Below, in pieces: positions 1-5,609 of a stretch of 17,684 nt of DNA (position 1 is its first letter; each line of letters opens with the position of its first letter). The position numbers were made by a program, and so were the translations under genes. The DNA comes from Tharpella sp964457755. Lineage in GTDB: Bacteria; Desulfobacterota; Anaeroferrophillalia; Anaeroferrophillales; Tharpellaceae. The notes beneath the pieces are model-generated. The model was not told where the DNA came from. It saw nothing but the letters and a program-made list of their open reading frames with translations, and searched no databases. The stretch spans positions 1 to 17,684 of the forward strand of contig CAYWGC010000057.1 in NCBI GenBank assembly GCA_964457755.1. Reading direction: 5' to 3'.

Positions 1-1536
1 GATCAAGGAGTAGCATCGTATGCTAAAAATGTTGCTTTTGTTGATGATACTGGTAGCGTCACTTATGCTGAAGCTGCAATTGAAACCCATCAGTTTGCAG
101 CAGCCATTTATGGTCACGGATATAAAAAAGGAACCAAAATCGGGGTTTATTCACCCAACTCCAGTATTGCTTTTATGGTGTTGTTGGGCTTGATGCGGGC
201 TGAGGGGATCTGGTTACCGATCAACCCACGGAATTCGGTGGACTCAAATATAGATCTTGCGGATCGCTTTGATATGTCCGTCATGTTCTATCATAGTAGC
301 TTTAATGAAGAGGTTAAGCAAATTCAGGCTGCGGTACCCGGGATCAAGGAATTTGTCTGTATCGACGGTGATGGTGTGCACGGAGTGTCACTGGCGAATT
401 GGGCAGCGCCCTATGCCGGTGCAACCCATACCATTGGGGAGGAGGAAAAAGATGATCTTATGGCACTCTTCCCGACCGGTGGGACTACGGGCAAATCTAA
501 AGGTGTTTTGATGAACCATAAGGCGATAGAAACGCTTTATGCCAACTTCTACTCTCATCTTAACTATTATGAAAATACGGTTCATCTTTTGGTTGCACCG
601 ATGACTCATACGGCTGGCATTCTTGGGGGTATGCATTTTGCCCGTGGTGGTAGTAATGTTATCATGGTCAAAGCCGACCCGCTTTCCATTTTGCAGATGA
701 TTGACAAGTTTAAGGTGACCCACCTGTTTTTGCCCCCAACCGTGCTCTATATGATTCTTGATCATCCGGAGTTGAAAAAGTATAACTACTCTTCATTGCA
801 GCATTTTATTGTTGGGGCAGCTCCGACTTCTTTGGAGAAGCTCAAAGAAGCGGTCAACTTTTTTGGCCCGGTATTGACGGAAGCCTATGGGCAGGCCGAA
901 TGCCCGGCCTCCATTACCGTTAAAGCTCCTTGGGATTATATGCGCCCTGACGGCACTATAAATGAGGCCCGCCTTAAAGGGATTGGCCGGCCCTGTGTTT
1001 TTAATACGGTTGCTATTTTGGACAAGAGTGGCCAGGAGGCTCTTCGGGGTGAAGCTGGAGAGATCTGCGTTCGGGGTAATATTGTCACCCTTGGTTACTA
1101 CAAAAATGCTGAGGCGACTGCTGAGATACGGCGCCACGGTTGGCATTGGACTGGAGATATCGGAGTGATGGATGAAGATGGTTATATAACTATCGTTGAT
1201 CGCAGTAAGGATATGATAATTACCGGCGGTTTTAATGTTTATCCCAACCAGGTCGAGCAGGTTCTTTCCGAACACCCTGATGTGCAGGAAGCAGCAGTCG
1301 TCGGGATCCCCGACGAGAAATGGGGCGAGGCGGTTAAAGGTGTAGTCCAACTTAAGGCTGATGGAGAAGCTACAGAAGAGGAGTTGATAACTTTAGTTAA
1401 GGAGAGGCTTGGCGGTGTCAAAGCACCAAAAAGTATTGATTTTATTGATGTTTTGCCTAAAAGTCCGGTCGGTAAGGTGCTTAAAACTGAGCTACGCAAA
1501 CAATATTGGCAGGGATCTGATCGTAATGTCAACTAA
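1..1536 (+). CDS. Acyl-CoA synthetase (AMP-forming, adenylate-forming superfamily), 5' end outside window
   Basis: The reading frame is open from base 1, so the true start lies upstream; 511 residues are visible, close to a full-length class I adenylate-forming enzyme (about 520-550). Codons 159-168 carry the phosphate-binding A3 loop (TGGTTGKSKG), codon 296 begins the A5 motif YGQAE, the A7/A8 hinge region reads GWHWTGDIG...DRSKDMI, and the C-terminal A10 lysine is codon 492 (PVGKVLK). All catalytic landmarks are intact. By family knowledge it would activate a carboxylic acid with ATP through an acyl-adenylate and transfer it to CoA in the cytoplasm; the substrate is not readable. An acyl-CoA dehydrogenase scar follows directly, which suggests it once headed or sat inside a beta-oxidation-type operon. 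A 31-bp piece of this gene (1278-1308) recurs at 3115-3145. Confidence 0.93.
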   Translation, partial: DQGVASYAKNVAFVDDTGSVTYAEAAIETHQFAAAIYGHGYKKGTKIGVYSPNSSIAFMVLLGLMRAEGIWLPINPRNSVDSNIDLADRFDMSVMFYHSSFNEEVKQIQAAVPGIKEFVCIDGDGVHGVSLANWAAPYAGATHTIGEEEKDDLMALFPTGGTTGKSKGVLMNHKAIETLYANFYSHLNYYENTVHLLVAPMTHTAGILGGMHFARGGSNVIMVKADPLSILQMIDKFKVTHLFLPPTVLYMILDHPELKKYNYSSLQHFIVGAAPTSLEKLKEAVNFFGPVLTEAYGQAECPASITVKAPWDYMRPDGTINEARLKGIGRPCVFNTVAILDKSGQEALRGEAGEICVRGNIVTLGYYKNAEATAEIRRHGWHWTGDIGVMDEDGYITIVDRSKDMIITGGFNVYPNQVEQVLSEHPDVQEAAVVGIPDEKWGEAVKGVVQLKADGEATEEELITLVKERLGGVKAPKSIDFIDVLPKSPVGKVLKTELRKQYWQGSDRNVN

Positions 1537-1564
1537 ATTTCTGGTTACTTTAGGGAACAACTAA

Positions 1565-1744
1565 AGGTACTGTTTTGCAGCCCATGATTTTGCTAACGAT
1601 GTTATGTGTCCAATCGCCAAGGAGCTAGATTTGATGACTGCTGAAGAGGTTGTAGCCGAAGGATCACCGCTCTACGATTTTCTCAAACAGGCCTATGGAC
1701 TGGCGTACCATAAAGCTATGTTCCACGAAGTGGCCTGGGGTTGA
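1565..1744 (+). pseudogene. Remnant of an acyl-CoA dehydrogenase N-terminal region
   Basis: The frame is open for about 59 codons without a start codon or ribosome-binding site at its beginning, and it ends in TGA at 1742-1744. The translation includes HDFANDVMCPIAKELD and later SPLYDFLKQAYGLAYH. This matches the style of the N-terminal helical domain of acyl-CoA dehydrogenases just after the opening residues: a phenylalanine-alanine pair, a proline-isoleucine-alanine step, then ELD. The first roughly 15-20 residues and everything after about residue 75 of a normal 380-residue enzyme are missing. The intact acyl-CoA dehydrogenase start at the far end of the window ends in KFAKI, which would be the segment just before this one. 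I infer a deleted gene that once followed the acyl-CoA synthetase; the assignment rests on motif style only. Confidence 0.6.
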
Positions 1745-1808
1745 CTCCTCTACGAAATCTATGTTTGAAATGTTATCTACTCAATATTAACTCAATGAGG
1801 TGAGAAAA

Positions 1809-2366
1809 ATGAAAGTAAAGGAAAAATACCAAGATTTGACACGGGACCAGTTGCTGGAAAAGGTATATCAGTTGGGAGCCGGATACGAGTCAAATTCTTA
1901 CAGTTGTTCCCAGTCCGCCGTGGCGGCCCTCCATGAAGTCATAGGTTTTGACGACGTCATCGTAAAAGTTTCCTCTTCCCTGGCTGCGGGGACCGCCACT
2001 CAGGTTTCGGGAACCTGCGGCGCGCTGGCGGGGGGCATTATAGTTCTTGATTACTTCTTTGGACGTCCGGTTGAACGATTGTCCAGCGAGGTCCTGATTC
2101 CAGATAACATTATGGCCATTCAATCGGCGCTAGAGGCCCCCAAGGAACTCGTGCAAAAATATATTAGCAAATATGGCACGATTAACTGCTCTGGAATCAT
2201 GACCAAAAAGTTCGGCCGTCCCTATTATTTGAATGATCCTGATGAATTCACGAAGTTTGAAGAGGCTGGTGGACATAGTGATCCCGAAAAGTGTGCGGAC
2301 ATGGTCGGGCAGGCGGCCTCCTGGGCAATGGAAATCCTGCTCGACAAAGGCGCCATTGAACTGTGA
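1809..2366 (+). CDS. C_GCAxxG_C_C family putative redox protein
   Basis: A 185-residue protein with the spaced cysteines of the C_GCAxxG_C_C family: Cys33 (SCSQS), Cys70 in GTCGALAGG, Cys127 (NCSGI) and Cys162 (KCADMVG). Family members are small soluble proteins thought to bind a metal or cluster or to act in electron transfer; the exact reaction is unknown. The ATG at 1809 is chosen because AGGTGAG lies just upstream at the right distance; a GTG at 1800 in the same frame falls inside that ribosome-binding site. The gene is followed after 46 bp by a flavoprotein gene with its own cysteine cluster, so the two may be redox partners. There is no signal peptide or membrane segment. Its GC content looks higher than that of the flanking genes, which fits separate acquisition. 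Confidence 0.8.
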   Translation: MKVKEKYQDLTRDQLLEKVYQLGAGYESNSYSCSQSAVAALHEVIGFDDVIVKVSSSLAAGTATQVSGTCGALAGGIIVLDYFFGRPVERLSSEVLIPDNIMAIQSALEAPKELVQKYISKYGTINCSGIMTKKFGRPYYLNDPDEFTKFEEAGGHSDPEKCADMVGQAASWAMEILLDKGAIEL

Positions 2367-2412
2367 TCGCCCCTCCAAATAATCCCTTAATAACAAAAAA
2401 AGGAGAATAAAC

Positions 2413-3051
2413 ATGAAAGTTGTTGGATTTAATGGCAGTCCTAATAAAAAAGGCAATACAGCCTGTTCCATGAACATAGTTTTTGGTGAGTTGGAAAATG
2501 CCGGCATTGAAACCGAGATGATCCATGTGGGCAAAGAAAAAATACAGGGATGTATTGCCTGTTTTGGCTGTGCAGAAAAACAAAATGAAGCTTGTTCCGG
2601 TGTAAAAAATGATCCGGTTAATGAATGGATTCAGAAGATGAAGGAGGCTGATGGCATTCTGCTGGGCTCACCTGTCCATTTTTCCGGTGTAACAGGGACA
2701 ATGAAATCCTTTCTTGACAGGGCCTTTGTCGTTTCTTCGATGAACGGCGGTCTACTACGACACAAAGTCGGTGCCGCTGTTGTTGCTGTCAGACGATCCG
2801 GAGGAATTCCCGCGGTTGACGCCCTTAATCATTATATCAACTATTCGGAAATGATAATGCCTTCGTCAAACTACTGGAATGTGGCCCACGGCTTTGCCCC
2901 AGGGGAAATGGAGCAGGACGGTGAAGGCAAACAGATCATGGAAGTTTTAGGCAGAAACATGGCGTGGATCATGAAAGTTATCAAGCACGGAAAAGGGCAA
3001 TTCCCCGCCCCTGAGGCGGTTGCTAAAACTATGACTAATTTTATCAGGTAA
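2413..3051 (+). CDS. Iron-sulfur flavoprotein (Isf-like), flavodoxin-fold NAD(P)H-dependent FMN reductase family
   Basis: A 212-residue flavodoxin-fold protein. The FMN phosphate loop is at residues 8-16 (GSPNKKGNT). Residues 47-61 hold four cysteines spaced C-x2-C-x2-C-x7-C, the compact motif that binds a 4Fe-4S cluster in archaeal and bacterial iron-sulfur flavoproteins. GSPVHFSGVTGTMKSFLDR is the usual second flavin-contact segment. By family, it would accept electrons from ferredoxin or NAD(P)H and pass them one at a time. AAAAGGAG is placed 8-9 bases before the ATG. It follows the C_GCAxxG_C_C gene in the same direction, probably in one transcript. Assignment to Isf rather than to a generic NADPH-dependent FMN reductase rests on the four-cysteine motif. 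The physiological partner is unknown. Confidence 0.85.
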   Translation: MKVVGFNGSPNKKGNTACSMNIVFGELENAGIETEMIHVGKEKIQGCIACFGCAEKQNEACSGVKNDPVNEWIQKMKEADGILLGSPVHFSGVTGTMKSFLDRAFVVSSMNGGLLRHKVGAAVVAVRRSGGIPAVDALNHYINYSEMIMPSSNYWNVAHGFAPGEMEQDGEGKQIMEVLGRNMAWIMKVIKHGKGQFPAPEAVAKTMTNFIR

Positions 3052-3114
3052 ATTAGAATCTATGCAGTGCGCTAGTTTGTTGTGTTCTCGAGAGTCTGGT
3101 CACACTTAACCCCA

Positions 3115-3157
3115 TGATGTGCAGGAAGCAGCAGTCTTCGGGATCAAAAGATTTTAA
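3115..3157 (+). pseudogene. Short acyl-CoA synthetase gene fragment, duplicate of 1278-1308
   Basis: Bases 3115-3145 match 1278-1308 with a single difference (30 of 31). In the same frame as the parent they encode DVQEAAVFGI, where the parent has DVQEAAVVGI, a conserved segment of the C-terminal domain of adenylate-forming enzymes. The frame then runs into unrelated codons and stops at TAA 3155-3157, directly touching the ATG of the metallo-hydrolase gene. No start or ribosome-binding site is present, so this is a recombination scar and not a gene. The nucleotide-level identity argues for recent duplication of the neighbouring gene and against an old paralogue. Confidence 0.75.
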
Positions 3158-4198
3158 ATGATTGAAAAAATTTATTATCCATTTTACCGGGCACCGAGCG
3201 AGGGCGAACTGATTGAAGTCGCTCCGAGCGTGTTTTGGTTTCAAATCTTTATGCCCTTTACCTTGAACCATATAAATCTATGGTTGCTGGAAGGTGAGGA
3301 TTCCTGGAGTGTTGTTGATACCGGTCTGAGCAACCTCGAAAGCCGCAAGGTTTGGGAGCTGGTCATTGCAAAGTATCTCAAGGGCAAACCTATAAAGCGG
3401 GTAGTTGCTACCCATATGCATCCAGACCATGTTGGCCTTGCCGGTTGGTTGTGTAACCGAAACCAGGGTGAACTCTGGGTGTCCCGGGGTGAATATGACT
3501 CCTACAATGATCTTTTGACCGAAATCCAGCAGGAAGCTTACGATGTTGCCCATCAGTTTTACCGGGTGGCTGGCGTCAAGGATGAACAGCAGGGTCACTA
3601 CTCTGCTTTTATTGGCTTTTTTGATAAACTGGTAGACCGTTTACCCGACCCGATTCGCTTTTTGTGTGACGGCGAGCTTTTAAATATGGGTGGGCAAGAG
3701 TGGCAAGTCCTTGTCGGTAGAGGCCACTCTGCAGAGCATATTTGTCTGCTTTGCGAACGCTTGGGGATATTTATTTCCGGTGACCAGCTACTACCTGAAA
3801 TCTCCTCAAATATCAGTGTCTGGCCGAAAAAGCCGGAGGCCAATCCGCTGGAAGAGTGGTTGCTTTCCTGTCACCGCTTAAAGGAAGTTTTAGATAACCA
3901 TGTGCTGGTTTTACCAGCCCATGGTTTACCCTTTCAAGGAGCCAGGTTTAGACTTGATGAACTGATCGACACCAGCGAGCGCGACCTTAACCGTTTGGCT
4001 GAGTTATGTGAGAAACCGCAACGGGTAGTTGATGCCTTTGCACTCTTGTTCAAGGCCGAAGTTACTCAGAGCAATTTAATGCTGGCTTGTGGTGAAAGCC
4101 GGGCATATTTTAATTGTTTACTGGGTCGTCAAAAATTAGTCACTGAAACCGATGCTGCTGGAGTACTTTGGTTTCGACAACTTGATGCAAGAATCTAG
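3158..4198 (+). CDS. MBL-fold metallo-hydrolase (glyoxalase II/lactonase/thioesterase-like)
   Basis: A 346-residue metallo-beta-lactamase-fold protein. The zinc ligands appear complete: His86, His88, Asp90 and His91 in THMHPDH, His190 (GRGHSAEH), Asp209 (SGDQ) and His255 (PAHG). The N-terminus (YPFYRAP...IEVAPSVFWFQIFMPF...HINLWLL) is the usual opening of this subfamily, which supports the ATG at 3158 although no good ribosome-binding site precedes it. The region after about residue 265 would be the C-terminal winged-helix extension seen in many members. The family hydrolyses thioesters, lactones or related esters. Beside CoA-ester genes a thioesterase or ring-opening role is reasonable but unproven. 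Its start codon abuts an acyl-CoA synthetase scar, so its native leader has probably been replaced. Confidence 0.88.
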   Translation: MIEKIYYPFYRAPSEGELIEVAPSVFWFQIFMPFTLNHINLWLLEGEDSWSVVDTGLSNLESRKVWELVIAKYLKGKPIKRVVATHMHPDHVGLAGWLCNRNQGELWVSRGEYDSYNDLLTEIQQEAYDVAHQFYRVAGVKDEQQGHYSAFIGFFDKLVDRLPDPIRFLCDGELLNMGGQEWQVLVGRGHSAEHICLLCERLGIFISGDQLLPEISSNISVWPKKPEANPLEEWLLSCHRLKEVLDNHVLVLPAHGLPFQGARFRLDELIDTSERDLNRLAELCEKPQRVVDAFALLFKAEVTQSNLMLACGESRAYFNCLLGRQKLVTETDAAGVLWFRQLDARI

Positions 4199-4244
4199 GA
4201 AGTTGAGTGATTTGCAATGACTTTACTATTTAAGGAGAGAAACT

Positions 4245-4589
4245 ATGTCGGAAAACCAAATTGATTTAAATGACAATCGTAAGAAACAGCTTGGGCGATG
4301 TATAGAGGTTATGCCGGATTTGGCTAATCTTCTCATTGCTCAGATTGAAGAAGCATACAAAGATGGCGCCTTAGATAGCAAAACAAAACGCCTTATGGCC
4401 ATGGCCATTGCTCTTGGTGCTGGGTGCCGCAACTGCGTTCTGGCTCAAGCCGAAAGTGCCTTGGATCTGGGTGCGACTAAGGAAGAATTTTTAGAGACCA
4501 TTTCAATTGTGGCCAGCATGAGAGGTACAACAGGAGTGGCGGAATCCTTAAGAGTGATCCAGTTCTTGGATGAAATGGGGAAACTTTAG
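4245..4589 (+). CDS. Carboxymuconolactone decarboxylase family protein (AhpD-like, CxxC)
   Basis: A 114-residue single-domain protein of the CMD/AhpD superfamily. The core helix reads RLMAMAIALGAGCRNC, with a CxxC pair at Cys61 and Cys64, followed by ALDLGATKEEF and a MRGTTG helix. In AhpD-type peroxidase-reducing proteins the motif is C-x2-C-x3-H; here the histidine position is Gln68, so the proton relay is incomplete. By family it could be a thiol oxidoreductase or a decarboxylase-like protein; a metabolic function cannot be set. TAAGGAGAG lies 5-6 bases before the ATG. It follows the metallo-hydrolase by 46 bp and probably shares its transcript. A long perfect inverted repeat begins six bases after its stop codon. 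Confidence 0.85.
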   Translation: MSENQIDLNDNRKKQLGRCIEVMPDLANLLIAQIEEAYKDGALDSKTKRLMAMAIALGAGCRNCVLAQAESALDLGATKEEFLETISIVASMRGTTGVAESLRVIQFLDEMGKL

Positions 4590-4594
4590 TGACT

Positions 4595-4638
4595 GATCAA
4601 AACATTTTCTTGTTTTTTAACAAGAAAATGTTTTGATC
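4595..4638. repeat. Perfect 20-bp inverted repeat with 4-nt loop (possible bidirectional terminator or recombination site)
   Basis: Arms 4595-4614 and 4619-4638 are exact reverse complements around a TTTT loop. The left arm starts GATCAAAACATT. It lies between a + strand gene end and a - strand gene scar, where a convergent terminator would be expected. However, the stem is AT-rich and no T-run follows on either side, so it is not a textbook intrinsic terminator. The last eight bases of the right arm (TTTTGATC) are shared with the sequence next to the intact regulator gene at 7608-7615, so the duplication junction falls inside the palindrome. Confidence 0.8.
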
Positions 4639-4888
4639 TTAACCAGTTTTCAGGCCAAGTTTTCTCATTCGGGACACCAGAGGGCTTCTTTTTAGGCCAA
4701 AAATTGCACTGGCCCCATCGGTGCCACTGACTTTTCCATTGGTTCTATCAAGTACATATTGAATGTATTTTCGTTGTAGATCGTCAATCGTGGGTAGCTC
4801 AGCAAAAGGATGATTGTTGGCTTTTATGGTATTGAGTGGAAGGTCGATTTCCAGAAGATCTTCTGAAGAGAGCAGTATGGCTCTTTCT
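4631..4888. repeat. Direct repeat, left copy (regulator 3' end)
   Basis: This segment aligns without gaps to 7608-7865, at a constant offset of 2977 bp, with about 17 differences by eye (roughly 93% identity). Homology stops sharply at both ends: at TTTTGATC on the left and at CTTTCT on the right. Both copies have the same orientation. Confidence 0.93.
4639..4888 (-). pseudogene. 5'-truncated copy of the sigma-54 regulator gene (Fis HTH end)
   Basis: Read on the minus strand this encodes the last 80 or so residues of the downstream regulator, including KYIQYVLDRTNGKVSGTDGA and the final RKLGLKTG plus stop. It contains no frameshift. It lacks the AAA+ domain and any start signal. Compared with the intact gene, many differences change the residue (for example Thr to Ile, His to Leu, Asp to Asn, Ser to Ile, Leu to Phe and Thr to Pro), which suggests relaxed constraint since the duplication. 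The segment would encode only a DNA-binding helix-turn-helix; there is no sign it is expressed. It marks where a complete convergent regulator gene probably once ended beside the CMD gene. Confidence 0.92.
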
Positions 4889-4910
4889 TATTACCCAAAG
4901 GAGGTATACC

Positions 4911-5387
4911 GTGAGCGCATACGGTTATAAGTATGAGATGGAGTACGTGATGTCCTACGTCGCCAAGCTGGACAAGCCTCAGGTAATTGGACCGGTGGCG
5001 GAGGGGTTGAGGCTCAACTTTAACGTAGCAGAAGGCACAGTCGACGGGCCAAAGATCAAGGGGAAGTTTATTCCGCTTGGGGCTGACTGGCTCACGGTGC
5101 GTACGGACGGCATTGCCGTGTTGGACGTGCGAGCTACCATCCAGACTGACGACGATGCCCTGATCTATTTGTATTACAAGGGCATTATCGACCTAGGGCC
5201 GAACGGTTACACGGATTTTATGGAGGGCGCTTCGTTTCCTCCGGAAGGAATTGACATACGTACCAATCCGTGGTTCCAGACAGCTCATCCCAATTACAAG
5301 TGGTTGACACGGGGTTTCTTCGTCGAGGTTGGCAAGGTTTTCCTGGACAAGGGTGAGGTTTCCTATGATATCTACCAAGTGAAGTAG
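4911..5387 (+). CDS. DUF3237 family protein
   Basis: A 158-residue soluble protein of the DUF3237 (UPF0311) beta-barrel-like family: an opening beta-strand with MEYVMSYVAKLDKP, the glycine-rich GTVDGPKIKGKFIPLGADW, a VRTDGIAVLDVRATIQTDDDALIYLYYKG core and a C-terminal PNYKWLTRGFFVEVG. No catalytic function is established for the family. GTG at 4911 is chosen because AAAGGAGG lies 6 bases upstream; an in-frame ATG at 4836 would read antisense through the regulator scar and is rejected. The gene is clearly more GC-rich than its neighbours (about 50-58% in sampled lines, versus roughly 40-47% around), which supports import. It is followed by the OYE-type reductase gene after 222 bp in which I see no further gene. 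Confidence 0.85.
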   Translation: MSAYGYKYEMEYVMSYVAKLDKPQVIGPVAEGLRLNFNVAEGTVDGPKIKGKFIPLGADWLTVRTDGIAVLDVRATIQTDDDALIYLYYKGIIDLGPNGYTDFMEGASFPPEGIDIRTNPWFQTAHPNYKWLTRGFFVEVGKVFLDKGEVSYDIYQVK

Positions 5388-5609
5388 TTAACCTCACTAT
5401 AAGCCATTTCAAAATCTGCTTAATTGTAGCAAAATTTCGCCTTCCCCCTTGGCATCTTGTTTCTGAAGCCCTCCCGCGTTTGCAACATTGGGGTACATTT
5501 TGGGTTGAAATTCAAGCTGATATGCCGAAGCAACTCATTTGCCCCGTAAAACCAAACCCGGAACTGCTTTAATCCTATACCCTACCCAACAATGTGGAAG
5601 GAGATCCAA

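Noticed and set aside
793..1532. Long open frames on the minus strand opposite the first acyl-CoA synthetase, and similar antisense frames opposite 11427-12425
   Set aside because: They overlap genes with complete family motifs, lack start signals, and their translations show no recognisable domain.
1551..1567. Hairpin CTTTAG/CTAAAG after the first acyl-CoA synthetase gene as a terminator
   Set aside because: The stem has only six AT-rich pairs and no T-run, and it may simply be junction sequence.
4836..4910. An in-frame upstream ATG extending the DUF3237 protein by 25 residues
   Set aside because: These bases are antisense to the duplicated regulator fragment, and a strong AAAGGAGG site precedes the GTG at 4911.
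5449..5467. TTGGCATCTTGTTTCTG as a second sigma-54 promoter ahead of the OYE gene
   Set aside because: The invariant GC ten bases after GG is missing (CT is found), so the -12 element fails.
5592..5609. Upstream ATG for the OYE reductase
   Set aside because: The AAGGAG site lies after this ATG and is well placed for the ATG at 5610.
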